DNA from: Cyanodermella asteris
Lineage: Eukaryota > Ascomycota > Lecanoromycetes > Ostropales > Stictidaceae
Reading direction: 5' to 3'
Assembly: GCA_900618795.1 (NCBI GenBank)
Contig: UYJD01000006.1
Coordinates: forward strand, 484,748 to 536,232
Length of the DNA stretch: 51,485 nt
Both the position numbers and the translations under genes were made by a program. The number at the start of each line of letters is the position of its first letter. The first letter of the stretch is position 1. Below, piece after piece: positions 1-10,790 of this stretch. The notes beneath the pieces are model-generated. The model was not told the origin of the DNA. It saw only the letters and a list, made by a program, of their open reading frames with translations, and made no database searches.

Positions 1-561
1 CATACTACAGCTATAGCCTATAGACGTAGAGTACTGAAACAAAGCAAGTGGTAGCTCTTAGAAGCTGTATACGACGAGTTGAAAGTCTCTAGGCACAGGC
101 AATACTAGCTGTAACAGCGACTACGCATATAGATCTGTTTGTTTAAGCTTAAAGGGCTAGAGGATTGTAAAATTTAGCAAAAATTGTGTGTGGACTCATG
201 ACGTTGGACAGTTGGCGCAGTCACCTGAGGATAATCCTAGGACGTACAGGCGAGATATCAGACGAACATCGTAAACACGGTTTCAACACTGACTAATAAG
301 CAGTTGAGAACAGTCACTAGCTCCGCTAAAGATTCGCTGGGGCGCAACGGTAATCGTCAGCTCTGGTAGTCATTTTGGGTGGCCGTCCCGCCGTGATTGC
401 GCTGGAGCTTGCCGAGGCATGATCGCGACGAGCCTCGCGGGCTCACCCCCCGAACGCGTAGGGCCTCGCCAGCGGACTCACAGTCGCTGACTCCAAGACA
501 TCAAGTTCCTATCATTCCAATTCATTTTCCGTACACGATTATACGTGGAGGAATTGCCGAT
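1..561. other. Upstream region of PEX16, no gene seen
   Basis: No recognisable coding or RNA gene. An in-frame open stretch from about 397 runs into the PEX16 start, but the family similarity begins only at the ATG at 562, so this part is read as promoter and 5' untranslated region. Confidence 0.5.
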
Positions 562-1855
562 ATGTCTACTTCGATATCGTCTCCCGGGGCCCTGTTAGCC
601 AAGTACGAGGACTTTGTTGCCCAGAATGCCAGCTCCGTTGCACAGATCGAGTCGGCGCTGCGGTCGTTGACATATATCATTCCAGGTATACGACTTCCAC
701 GAAAGCCAGCAGACTATCGAGAGCTCCTCACTGACAGTATCCAAGGTCGTTTCCGAGAGTCTGAACTTGCCTCCGAAGGCTGTATGTGAGCCAGCGCCCC
801 AGATATGACCCTTGGGCTAACAATACGCGCAGTACACTCATTCGTCCAACTCCTTTCTCTCTATCATGATTCACTTCTATCGCGAGTCTTCGCCCGACTG
901 CCCTCGTCTCTCCCTCGGCCTTCGCCAAACCCGCACAATAGGTACACCAAGTTCTGGGCTACAAAGTCGGCACTTTACAAGAGGGTAGCTTTGTTCCTGC
1001 AGACAGCTGAGTACACCGAGCTTCTATGGGAAATGGCGGCAAATCGGAGGGGAAATAAGGTCAGGTGGCGGGTTGTCGTGGCCCTGGAAGTGATTAAAGC
1101 GCTTTGCAAGATTATCCTGATGCGATTGACGGAAGCACGGCCGATAATATCACCTCCACTACCAGAACGCGAGCAGGATCCAAGGGCTGCGGAGGAAGCG
1201 CGAAATGATCAGGAGAGCAGGTGGGACGGAATGGAGACACCACCACTGAGCGAGACCAGCTCCGATATTGCTTGGACCATGCCGAGAACTGGACTCTCCT
1301 TACCAACATTGCCGGACAGCACGGAGATCACAGAATATTTGATGAAGAAGGTACTCACCGCCGACGACATCAAGGCACCGAAGCAACTTCTACATCGAAT
1401 GACAACATATCAAGGACAGTTGGCCGAAATCGCATGGATACTACGGCCAGTTGCCTACGCTCTGCTGATGCAGCGATACCAGAAAGACAGGGGCAACTGG
1501 ACACCGTGGATTGTCGGAATCTCAATCGAATATGCGGCACGTCAGCTAGCCAAGAAGGATCTTAACACCCGAGTCGCTGGTGGATTACGAGGCCTCACTA
1601 CCCTCGAAAGGGACGAGCTCAAGAAGAGGGGTTGGAGCATGGGGTGGTGGTTGATGCGCGGTGCTTTCTATGAGCACATCACGAAGTGAGTCCTCGGCAA
1701 TCGGGGTTTCCATCAATCACTTGCTAACTTGGTGCAGATCTTACGTGAAAGGTTTGACTGGCAAATTCAAGGGCAAGTTCTTGCTCAACATGGTAGGAGG
1801 TATTGTGGAAGACTACGAATACCTGTGGGAGCAATATTACTTTTCCACAAGCTAG
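562..1855 (+). CDS. PEX16: Peroxin-16, peroxisomal membrane biogenesis protein
   Basis: Exons 562-685, 746-781, 833-1685 and 1738-1855 join into 376 residues; all phases fit. Introns are 60, 51 and 52 nt; the last has a CTAAC branch site. Pex16 acts at the ER and peroxisome membrane in delivering peroxisomal membrane proteins; fungal forms are close to this length. What is seen: an N-terminal block (YEDFVAQNASSVAQIESAL), a middle block ending in LLSLYHD, a KFWATKSALYK block, and a C-terminal VEDYEYLWEQYYFSTS typical of the family. The start at 562 is the first ATG giving the conserved N-terminus. The downstream neighbour is convergent, with about 410 bp between the stops. Identity is firm from family memory; the first intron's 3' site was chosen because it keeps the reading frame and the IIPGRFR block. 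Confidence 0.92.
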
Positions 1856-2266
1856 GAAGGGTCAGGCTGGAGATCCTGATTTCTGTAACATCAATGATAC
1901 CCCAAGGATACCAATACTTCAATCATAATCGTCTAGTGTGTTCAAGGCTGACATGTCCCGACCCGTGTCGACCTACACTAGAACTCACGGTTGGCCAAGC
2001 TTCATGATGCTTTATGATCCTTGGAGATAACAATAGAATAGGACGTGGGGTTCTCCAACCGATCAAGAAGGCGCAGACTTGGTCCATCCTGACATCGACC
2101 TGGGTGTGTCTGACGGAGCTGGAAGTTGGTGGAGTGATGGAGCGTTTAGCCCTCTTCGGAGCGTGAAAGCCGAGACGACTGATCACAGGAACCTGCGGTG
2201 CGCTGCTATTCACTGCGTGAGATCATGAAGCACTTATGTACACGAAACTGTCGAAAATTGAAACAT

Positions 2267-2948
2267 TTATTCCGCCTTCTTGGTGTATGATTTGCTCAAT
2301 GGTCCCCTTTCGTAGTGAGCATATATTTGGGATTCTTTCAAGTGAACGGGCGTTTCGCCAGCTGGCACTCCTGGAAGCTCCTTCTTCAGACCCTGTAGTC
2401 ATGTCAGCAGATGTGATATGTCAAGATGCGATCAGCTCACGATCTTGCTAAAGACACAGTCGTTCAATTTGCGCTCTGGTCTCCGGCATTGCCATAACTG
2501 TTGGTTGTTTTGTTCAAGGCATTCCCAGTGGCTTCGAAACTCTTCTAGGCAGCTTTTGTTGATATCGGATAAACTTGTGATCGCATGTCAGCTCTCGGAG
2601 TTGCATTGAGCCTCGCCAGCTCCTGTGCTTGCAGAGACTCACACTGTCGCGGCACATCGAGTAACCTTGCGACCCTCTCTCATGCAGTCCAGCTCGCCCC
2701 GTCCTGCCGACACATCCTTGCACTTCATGTAATCGTCATTAAAAGCCCTGCATCTTGCGCCAATGAAGAAAGCGGCGCTCAAAAGAGGTGCTGAGCTTGC
2801 GCCGATTTCGTCGACCTTGGGGATTGAAGCTGGGAGAGGAGTCAAGTCGTAGAGCGACTTCTCGACGAATCTACGTCTTCATCAGCATATGGTGACTTCA
2901 GTCCGTCAATCAGAGTTCATACCTTGGTTCCCTGCCACCGTCCGACAT
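2267..2948 (-). CDS. Complex I NDUFA8-type subunit with four CX9C motifs
   Basis: Exons on the minus strand: 2948-2923, 2876-2643, 2573-2441 and 2392-2267, giving 172 residues; introns are 46, 69 and 48 nt with CTGAC or CTGAT branch sites. The protein is the accessory subunit of NADH:ubiquinone oxidoreductase called 20.8 kDa in Neurospora and NDUFA8 in mammals. It lies on the intermembrane-space side and is imported by the Mia40 disulfide relay. Seen directly: the block DEIGASSAPLLSAAFFIGAR, then four exact C-x9-C pairs (CRAF..KC, CMRE..RC, CLEE..EC, CRRP..DC), the twin-CX9C arrangement of the family. The first exon is only 26 nt. It shares a 232-bp divergent promoter region with NUP57. Confidence 0.88.
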
Positions 2949-3180
2949 GTTGGGTAATCAATTGTGGAGTGTAAAGCTGACGAACAGCAGCGATCCGCCG
3001 TGAAGTCGGAGGTTGAAGCTGGATGCTGCATCGCTGTGCACGGACCATGCGAGCGCGCTTTGAGCTGCCGCGTTCTTCAATTCCAAGCTCTGCGACGGCC
3101 ACGACTAGCAATTCAAAGCACTCCTTCAGCTCCTATCGAGCGGGTCATACCAGCCAAGCGAGCCCGCGATCTCACACAAT

Positions 3181-4483
3181 ATGTCGCTCTTTGGCCCCTC
3201 AGGCGCAGCGACTCAGGCCCAGACTGGCAATAGCTTGTTTGGCCAATCTACAGCTTCGCAACCACAACAAACCAGTCTCTTCGGCAATACCGCTGCCTCA
3301 AGTGCTCCTTCCGGCGGCCTCTTCAACACAGCCAGCTCTCAGCCCCAAGGCACAAGTTTATTCGGCTCCTCTGCAGCCGCCAAACCGGCAGCGACAAGCC
3401 TGTTTGGCAATTCGGCTGCCCAGCCAGCACAATCTTCGGGACTCTTTGGCAAGCCTGCCGCGCAACCTGCAAGCACATCTCTCTTCGGATCAACTACCGC
3501 AGCGACTCAGAATGCACAGCCTGCAAAGAGCTTGTTCGGCGCCTTTGGAGCTGGAGTTCAGAACCCACAGGAGCAGACTCCAGCTCCTGCACAACCAGAT
3601 CTCAGTCAATCGATGATGGACAGCCGACGCGTTTGGAACGAAGAGGATGGAGCACCTCGGTCGCGGACAGTTCTTGAACAGTTGCAGATGGTGAATAAGA
3701 AATGGGACCCATCACATCCCCAGAACGCCTTTCAGACATATCTTTACAATCAAGTCGATTCTAGTGCAGCGCCTTTTTACCGACCTGGTCCTGGTGAGAA
3801 TGAGGAGGCTTGGGAAGACGCCCTTCGCAAAGCACCGACCGCCGGATCAATACCGTTTCGGGTTCGTGGTTTCTATGAGCTCGGAACGAGGATTGTGTCG
3901 CAGCAACAGCACTTAACGATTCTTGAGGGCCGATTACATGAGATCAATGCCGGCTTGTCAACGTTGCTACGAAGGCATGAGCTTGAGATTACAACAAGAG
4001 CGGCCGCAGCACGACGAAGACATGCAGCGCTGAGCCAACGCGTGCTAACTCTGGCAACCAAGACAATGGTCGCTCGAAATCGAGGCTACCAGCTTGACCC
4101 GGCTGAGGAGCAGTTGAGGAAGCGTTTGACCGACCTGGAACGTTCCGTCACCGATCCAGGTATAACGGGGCGCGAAGAGGAAATCTGGGCTCGTATGGTT
4201 CAAGTCCGAGAGCAGGGACGAAGGCTGGAAGCAGAGCTGGAGCGAGCGGGTCTCGGTCAGAAGGGAGATCATACTCAGGAACTGAGCGAGGATGTTGTGA
4301 AGCAGGCAGAAAAGGTAAGGCCTTCTTTTCGGCGCAAGTGCATATGGACTGACGTCTCCGCAGATTTTGAAGGATTACGACAAGCAGCTGTCGCACTTGA
4401 CCACGGAGCTTGGGCGCATCAAGCAAGACTGGGAGGAGTGGGAGCAAGGAAAGACCACGACCAATGGCAACTCGAGGATATGA
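3181..4483 (+). CDS. NUP57: FG nucleoporin NUP57/Nup54
   Basis: Exons 3181-4314 and 4364-4483 (49-nt intron, ACTGAC branch) give 417 residues. The protein belongs to the central-channel Nup62/Nsp1-Nup58-Nup54 complex of the nuclear pore, where FG repeats contact transport receptors. Residues 1 to about 125 carry about nine repeats of the SLFG or GLFG type. Residues of roughly 150-410 are alpha-helical with the Nup54-domain block IPFRVRGFYELGTRIVSQQQ followed by coiled-coil heptads. The second exon supplies the last helix (ILKDYDKQLSHLTTELGRIK). Length is close to usual fungal forms. It faces TOM5 tail to tail with 172 bp between stops. Confidence 0.9.
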
Positions 4484-4655
4484 GCTTAAATGTCAAAGTA
4501 GCATGGGAATTGAAGCTACTCTCGATCGCTCTGCGATCACAGCAGCAATGATGTCTGGGCCGCTTTTGGTTCAAAAAGCCTTCTCCGCAGAGCGGACGCC
4601 AGTATATGCTTGTAGCCTTCGTTCCTCCTATTGTACAGCCGTTGCCACCTCTTTT

Positions 4656-4969
4656 TTAAACCAGTTTGCGAACGTAGTCAATGACGAACGGCGCTGCAAA
4701 CGTTAGCCACGCCTCGAGCTCCAACAAGGTCGATATCCTCACAGAAGTAAAGTAGTGTTACGATGACAGCCGTCTGCTGAACCGTCGCGCTGGCCTCCAG
4801 CTCAGCTACCTATGCACGAAGTCAGATGCTGTTCTCCGATATCCAGATTTCGCGCCGCCGGGGACGAACCTTGATCTCCTCCTTGCTCTGCTGGGGTGGT
4901 GCTGCAAGATGGTCAGCGGTTTACAGTAAGTGCAACGAGGGAGAAGGCAAACTTACGTCCTCCAAACAT
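4656..4969 (-). CDS. TOM5: Mitochondrial import receptor subunit TOM5
   Basis: Four minus-strand exons, 4969-4957 (13 nt), 4901-4870 (32 nt), 4809-4743 and 4693-4656, encode 49 residues, the usual Tom5 size. Tom5 is a tail-anchored small subunit of the outer-membrane TOM translocase and helps pass precursors to Tom40. Seen: start MFGG, a proline/glutamine stretch, the SKEEIK segment, an acidic-to-polar linker with TVQQ, one hydrophobic segment (TAVIVTLLYFSPFVIDYV) and a short basic tail RKLV. This layout matches Neurospora and Aspergillus Tom5 as I remember them. Introns are 55, 60 and 49 nt. The second has an unusual GTTCGT 5' site, but it is the only choice that keeps frame and family match. 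Confidence 0.85.
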
Positions 4970-5379
4970 GTTTGCGGCGGTCAGGGAAGTAGGTGTGGTG
5001 GGAAAGTCGTTGCCGTACGGGAGATGTTGCCATTTGAGTTATGCCGGGCGCGAATGGTAGATAAATTCGCGGAGCTGACGGAATGAGTTGGTGATCTGCG
5101 ACACTGGGGCGCGCTTTATCGTCCACACTTGAAGGACTCTTCAACTACAAGGCTTATGGACGACTCATCAACAACCCCTGCCATCACTGTTTTTGCGAGG
5201 CCTGTTGACATGGCTCACGGACAAAGCATGATCTCTAGCAGCCCTTGTTTCAATGATACGGACTCATCTGCGCGATGTCCAGCGAATACTTTCTCCAATG
5301 GAAATAATATTTCTGCGGCACATCATTGTTCTGTGCATTCAGTTCAGACGCATTTTGGAGGAGACACTCCAGATTGATA
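4970..5379. other. Intergenic, TOM5 promoter side
   Basis: No coding sequence recognised on either strand. Confidence 0.4.
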
Positions 5380-6240
5380 ACTATGATCACCTCACAAAAA
5401 TTGGTACATTCTGACAGGGGTGCCGCGTCTCGCGATCGACGCAGGCGTTTGACTACTTGCCGGTTGGATTGCGCTGAAGTAAGTGACGTCCTTCGTTGCT
5501 CGTGATGACAACCTGTCTTAGGTCTGCCTCTACCCTTGCTCTCACGGCTACCATGGAGAATATCATGGGCGTCGCGAGACCGAATGGCTTGACCTTTGCT
5601 CCAGTAGGTGTAAGTTGACGTCAGTTTTACCAGGCTGCCAAAGAATATGATCAGTGCTTGCTCAAACACACTACCCACCGGGACGTTCAGCAGCGGCACA
5701 GGTCGATACGCTGCAAGAGGATAGTGCAGACGCCCGTATCCCAACCACAGCCCATCAGCACGCAGATGGCAAACATCCATTGTTGACCTTCGACGCATAC
5801 TGCTCTGCTGAGCAGGACGACCAGATGCAGGTGAGAAGAGCCAAGATCGTGATGGACTAGATGCCCGATAAAAACGCGTGAACGAGTACGCGACGCCATT
5901 TCATGGAATCGCCAAAAACGCGGACGAGAAGGTAGCCGACACTGGCTCTGCCGAAGCACATCCATAGGTATGAGCATGCAAGTGCCAGGGTCTGAATGCC
6001 CTTTTTAATAGCGCACCGTGTGAATCAACGTAGCCCGGACGGTGTCATATTGAGCTTGAGCAAAAGTCGCGTACACTACCCCACAGTGCAGAGCCAGGAG
6101 CATGAGAAAAACGTCAGTGCTGAAGGACCGAGTCTTGAATCGCAAACATGTACGTGTGGCTACGACCAGCGTAGCTCCGCAGATCGTTGTCCAGTTCAGA
6201 GCACTGAGCACTTTTATCAGTAGACATGAAGCTGGTTCAG
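5380..6240 (-). pseudogene. Decayed fungal rhodopsin-domain (SAT4/PTH11-like) membrane protein gene
   Basis: Minus-strand fragments in different frames resemble the fungal rhodopsin-domain family of multi-pass membrane proteins. About 6220-6010 reads TLVVATRTCLRFKTRSFSTD followed by VFLMLLALHCGVVY, matching the family's first loop R..R..(x)F..D and second helix. About 6000-5870 reads LALACSYLWMCFGRASVGYL and then LVRVFGDSMKWRR, like the GKAS and LR(I/V) helix of the family, but in another frame. Further downstream a CSAEQ..NNGC segment resembles the family's C-x-P-A..W..GxC loop. Stops and frame changes separate the blocks and no intron set reconciles them. The assignment rests on weak similarity, so a real gene with unusual introns cannot be excluded. 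Confidence 0.45.
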
Positions 6241-6310
6241 TTTGAAGGATCGAAGATGTATTTCGTCTATATCGGTCGGATCGAGCCGGTGGATGCCTTT
6301 TGGAAAACAA

Positions 6311-6676
6311 GAAAAGGATACAACATATGCAGGATCGAACAGAGTGTCATTTCAAAGATGGTACAACAATCTTTCTATATCATACTTACTTGGTTGGTGA
6401 ATGACCCTCGGCTGAAATCGATCTGCCAGTCAGTCGGCATTGCTGACGACAGCTGCTTATGACGCGGCTGCCGTTCGCAAATGGCCGGTTGTAGAGCAGG
6501 GATGATGCAGACGATCAACGTAGATATCTGCTAGTAAAGAAATAGCTGAACATGAGATACTCCATCACCCGTCTGAATGGCAAGCCCAGCGGTCACCTCG
6601 AATCAACCGCAGCCCGACTTCGGCATCAGCTGCCATACATCAAATCAACGTATTGTGACGACAGGAGGCGCCCGAA
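6311..6676. other. Intergenic, nothing recognised
   Basis: No gene, repeat or RNA seen. Confidence 0.4.
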
Positions 6677-7001
6677 ATGAGCCTCGAGTTTGACGCGCCG
6701 GTCATCACGGTCCGATACTATCAAAAGAATGAACTTTGTATGTATTCTGGTTCTGAACTGGTGAAGCCACGCCAATCTCGTCCCTGCACCTCAAGTGCTG
6801 GATGGCATCGCGTTAGCCGACATTCACCGACGGCATTGGTTTCGAGCTTTGGTTGATGTCAAGGACGAATGGATGGTAGAGACGACAGCAGTGTGGTCGC
6901 GGATGTCAGGCCAAGGGAGTGCTGCCGCCCGTGTCCGCCGGATGAAGTCAAGAGGAACGTACTTGTGGTCTGCACGCAACGCCTTAAACGGCCGGCGTTA
7001 G
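6677..7001 (+). CDS. Possible two-exon small hypothetical gene
   Basis: A start at 6677 opens MSLEFDAPVITVRYYQKNEL. A GTATGT 5' site at 6738 and a CTCAAG 3' site ending at 6795 would join it in phase to an open frame ending at 7001, for about 88 residues. The product is basic and shows no domain I recognise. Only the phase-compatible splice sites support it, so it may be chance. Confidence 0.25.
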
Positions 7002-7298
7002 ACCTAGGATGAGGGCTGCTGGAGCGATACTTGTGTTCGTTCAAGCACTCGTACCCACGTGGCTGTCTCGAAGCCACTTTTGCGGTTCTAAGAAATGAGG
7101 TACAATTACCCCTCGTTGATTGGAATTTGGCTTGGTGCGCGAACAGGTACAGGTTGAAAAATGCTTTCCCGTTCGCTCAACAGTGGAAAGTCTATCGAAG
7201 CCGTCCTTATCGTACCCGTCGTCGTTTAATCTCGATGCAACCCCAAACGCCAATCGCCGCACTCGTAGCCGAAACTCGTAATAAAAAACTCGAGCAAC

Positions 7299-8531
7299 TC
7301 AATCCCGTCGCCGTTTCTGCAAATGAGACAGATTGCTCTTCGGAACGACCGTATAAGTCTTCTGCTCGACCTTCTCCAATCTCGCTCTGTTGCCAGGGTT
7401 TGGACGTTCCAATGCTTTCGCCCGAGCTGCTCTGGCCTTGGCCATTTCCAAGGCACGAGGATCTTGGCTACTACCAGCAGCTTGACCGCCGCCCATTGTA
7501 GGATCGTATTCGACTTCCTGTAGGTCACGGGCTCTGTAGTCGTCGGTTCGCTTGAGGATCGGCCGAGTCCATTCGGCGAGGCACTTTTCCGCGGCCCGTT
7601 TGATGTTTGGCTCGGGCTTCTTGCTCTTGGTGTAGAATAGGATGACCCTGCCAATGCCGGACGCCATGAGAGTCTCCTTGTTGATGGGCAAGCGAAGCAG
7701 GGCATCGAACATCTTCTGCTGGATGTCGTGAGCAGGCAGTGAGCCGTCACCCAGAGGTTCGAGGAAGAACCGTACGGCCTCCATAAGATTGTTGTCCGGG
7801 TCCACAATCGCATTCTCTGCCTCACGGCCGTTCCGACTCAAGAGAGCCACAACTTTGGGCAACAACTTCAGCTTGTGCATAGCAGGCTTTGGTGGGACTG
7901 ATGTTCTGGCATCGTTGTCAGCCTTTGCAGCTGCAGCCATCTCATTTCGTAGCACGTTGATCTCGTCGTCCATGAAACTCGACAAGTCGTCACCTGCCAG
8001 CTTCTTCCGTCTCACTGTCGGTCTCTTGATAATAGCTGCGACTTTCTTCTCCATCTCGCGCCGTGTCCTCTCGCCTTCGCTGAGCTGCTCCTCCGGGGTT
8101 TCTTCCCTGACCTTTCTTCTCCTCTCACCGCCGTCGCCGGCCAACTTTCGCCTCCGTCGTCCTCCCTCTGCATCAGCGGTGTCGCCATCCAATTCATCAT
8201 CATCGCCACTTCGCTTCTTTGCCTTCTTCGCCTGTTGCTTGTCACGTCTGCTCTCCTTCCTCTTCTTCTTGGGCTCCTCGCCAGGTTTGCGCTCCCGTTT
8301 CTTGACCTTGACTTCCTTGAGGGCGTCCTGATCCAAATCTGCCTCTTCAATGTTGATGGCATTGACGTCGAAATTCTCAAACTCATCCTCGTTAACGTCC
8401 GAGAGCTCAGAAACGTCGTCACTGATGTTTCCATCGCCCATTTCAACATCTGCCTCGTTGGCTGGAACATCTTCGGGGCGCTCATCGCCGCTTGCGGGCG
8501 CGGTCGCGGTCGCCGCAGGCGATTCCGACAT
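7299..8531 (-). CDS. IWS1: Transcription elongation factor IWS1/SPN1
   Basis: Single exon, 410 residues, ATG at 8531. Iws1/Spn1 binds Spt6 and RNA polymerase II and works in elongation, chromatin maintenance and mRNA export. Residues 1-75 are acidic; 76-180 are highly basic (KKRERKPGEEPKKKRKESRR and similar runs). Residues of about 217-325 form the TFIIS N-terminal (LW) domain, with KPAMHKLKLLPKVVALL, LMEAVRFFLEPLGDGSLPA and IGRVILFYTKSKKPEP. The C-terminal tail is basic. Length is in the usual fungal range. It is divergent from the RNase III gene across about 500 bp. Confidence 0.93.
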   Translation of the reverse strand: MSESPAATATAPASGDERPEDVPANEADVEMGDGNISDDVSELSDVNEDEFENFDVNAINIEEADLDQDALKEVKVKKRERKPGEEPKKKRKESRRDKQQAKKAKKRSGDDDELDGDTADAEGGRRRRKLAGDGGERRRKVREETPEEQLSEGERTRREMEKKVAAIIKRPTVRRKKLAGDDLSSFMDDEINVLRNEMAAAAKADNDARTSVPPKPAMHKLKLLPKVVALLSRNGREAENAIVDPDNNLMEAVRFFLEPLGDGSLPAHDIQQKMFDALLRLPINKETLMASGIGRVILFYTKSKKPEPNIKRAAEKCLAEWTRPILKRTDDYRARDLQEVEYDPTMGGGQAAGSSQDPRALEMAKARAARAKALERPNPGNRARLEKVEQKTYTVVPKSNLSHLQKRRRD

Positions 8532-9034
8532 GCTGGGACTTCTAGCTTGTGTTATCGCTGTAGGTATGCAGGCTGGGTCAAGGAAGGCTTAAGCAGGTGA
8601 CAAGGTTGTGCAAGGGATGGCGGCGAGTCCGTGAACAAAGAAGCACCTGAGCGCATTTGAGAATCCGCAGTTGCTGGACCGGCGCGCTTTGCGGGTCAAA
8701 TGGCGGCCCGTAACGCGTCCGTGCACTCGGCACTCATGAGCTTCTAAAATTCACTCTTCTTCACTGAGCATTCATTTTTGATGACTTCATCTCGCTCGCA
8801 AGCTGCTTGACCTACGCGTACGCCAATCAAGTATCTCGCTGTCATTTTCTTACCCGCAGCGCCACGAATGCTGGGTCTCTCGGACCTTCTATTCACTTTG
8901 TATGAGACCGCCAGCGCGTGAAGACCCCAGCCGGAGTGACGCGGAAACCAGCGCAGCGAGTCTATGAGAAGCTTCTTGCTGTCCGCCCCCTAACCCCGAT
9001 ATTATTTTTGTGCTCGTACATCCTTGTGATAGAG
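8532..9034. other. Divergent promoter region between IWS1 and the RNase III gene
   Basis: About 500 bp without a gene between two divergent starts. Nothing more specific was identified. Confidence 0.5.
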
Positions 9035-10553
9035 ATGGCAAAGAGAGGTCGCGACTCTTCCGAGTCGTTCAATCCGGCCCGGCGAGACTCTTACGGCATG
9101 GATCGATCCAGAGACAGCAACGCGCCTTACCGAGAGAAACACTCATACCCCGACAGCCGACCCTGGGAGAAACGAGGTCAGGGTCCTTCCAAGAAACCGA
9201 AGCTGGTGAGTCCTAGAGATTGATCATGTTTTGCCGTAGTCACTCACCGGCTCACGAATGCTAATTTGGAAAACTTAGCCCTCAACTCTTGGCCCGAAGC
9301 CTCCCTCAGAACGGAAAGGAGATGTTCTTCGCGGCAAGCCAGTCCAGACCGCTGCACTCCTGATCCAGCTGCTGTCCGACATTACCAAAGACCCCGCTGT
9401 CCAAGATGAGCTGCGTGCATCTACGTCGCCGGCTGTACTCGAAGACATTAACCGTCTAAAGCGCACTATCGAACCCTTCGAAGGGAAGATCCGAAACCTT
9501 CTCCATAACCAGCCCAAACTACCGGACGTCGGGATCCCGGAGGCTCGTTTTCCCAGCGCCCTCAACACGGCAATCACTTCGGAGAGACTGAACGCTCATC
9601 CTCACACCGTGCCGGAGCTTCCCTTGATTAAAGACCCCAATCTCGCACCCCTCCCGTTCATCCATCGCACAATCCACGGCAACGACCACCGCAAAGCCGT
9701 AACAGAGAGTTATGAGCGCCTCGAACTGCTCGGCGATGCCTACATCGAGATCCTCGCCACTCGCCTCATCTACCCGATGTATCCAGACTTGGCCGCCGGT
9801 CGTCTGTCGCACCTGCGCGAGTCGCTCGTCTGCAATGAGACTCTGGCCGCGTACTCTATGGCCTACAACTTTGCAGACCGCGTGCGGGTCCCTGAAACAT
9901 ATCTAGAGGAGGGCGCCAATCGTAGCAAGATCTGGACCAAGCTCCTGGGCGATGTCTTCGAGGCGTACCTCGCCGCAGTGATAGTTGCAGACCCGGAGCA
10001 TGGGTTCGAGACGGCAGAGCGCTGGATGCGCGCTCTGTGGGCTCCGAAGCTACCGGACCATCAGCAGATGCAGGAGCCGGACAAGGGCGCCAAACAGGAG
10101 TTGCAGAGGAAGCTGGGTGGGGTGGGTGTCAGGCTGGAGTACGAGATGCAACAGGATCCCATCCCATACAAAGGCGGCAACTACTGGAAGATGTCAGTTT
10201 TCCTGACGGGCTGGGGCTTCACGCGCGAGCCGCTGGCCACATACGAGGGCCGGTCAAAGCAAGTTGCCGAGCTGGGAGCCGCCGAGGCAGCGCTGCTCAA
10301 CCCCTTTACGGGCCAGGTCCAGGCGATCAAACTCAAGTTCGACGAGAAGGTGAAAAGGGAGAGAGCCGAAGCGGCGGCCGCGGCGGAGGCGGAGAAGGGA
10401 AGCGAAGCAGCGGCGGTGGGTGAGCCGATGGACGAGGATGATGATTCCGCTGACGATGGCGGAGCTGCTGCTGCTGCTGCTGCTGCTGTAGGTGCTGAAA
10501 ATGCTGTACCCAACAACGGAGACGCCCAGGCTGGGGGGACGACTGGAAAGTAG
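9035..10553 (+). CDS. RNT1: Ribonuclease III, RNT1-like
   Basis: Exons 9035-9205 and 9279-10553 (73-nt intron, CTAAT branch) give 481 residues. Eukaryotic RNase III cuts double-stranded RNA in pre-rRNA, snRNA and snoRNA processing in the nucleus. The endonuclease domain spans roughly residues 185-300. It has the signature ERLELLGDAYIE and the second metal-binding helix LLGDVFEAYLAAV, so the acidic catalytic residues are present. A double-stranded RNA-binding domain follows at about 325-400 (GAKQELQRKLGG to AELGAAEAALLNPF). There is no Dicer-type helicase or PAZ, so this is the Rnt1 class. The tail is acidic with eight alanines from a (GCT)8 run. A possible alternative C-terminus is listed separately. 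Confidence 0.88.
10464..10487 (+). repeat. (GCT)8 microsatellite in coding sequence
   Basis: Eight perfect GCT units encode eight alanines near the C-terminus of the RNase III protein, directly before a possible 5' splice site at 10488. Confidence 0.85.
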
Positions 10554-10790
10554 GACTTGTCGGATATTCGCAAGAAAAGAGGCTCCAAAGCGCGAGCGAA
10601 GGCTCGCAAGCGTCTGCTGAAAGCCGAATCCGGGGCCGGAGCGGAAGCCGCTGCGGAAATTGAAGCAGCTTCGGCAGCTCGAGACCCAACGGCGTGCGAG
10701 CCTGACGAGATGGTTGAGATTCAGCAGACCGAAGCTAGGTACTGCGGAGACCGAACCGACTCTGCCAGACCAGGAATCGATGATATCTGA
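10488..10790 (+). other. Possible alternative 3' end of the RNase III gene
   Basis: A GTAGGT at 10488 and a TAG ending at 10553 bound 66 nt, a multiple of three. The TAG is also the stop codon of the unspliced frame. Removing this segment would keep the frame open to a stop at 10790 and add 79 residues starting DLSDIRKKRGSKARAKARKR, a basic stretch that looks like a nuclear localisation signal. Yeast Rnt1 also ends in a basic nuclear signal. No strong branch site is seen, so usage is inferred. Confidence 0.4.
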
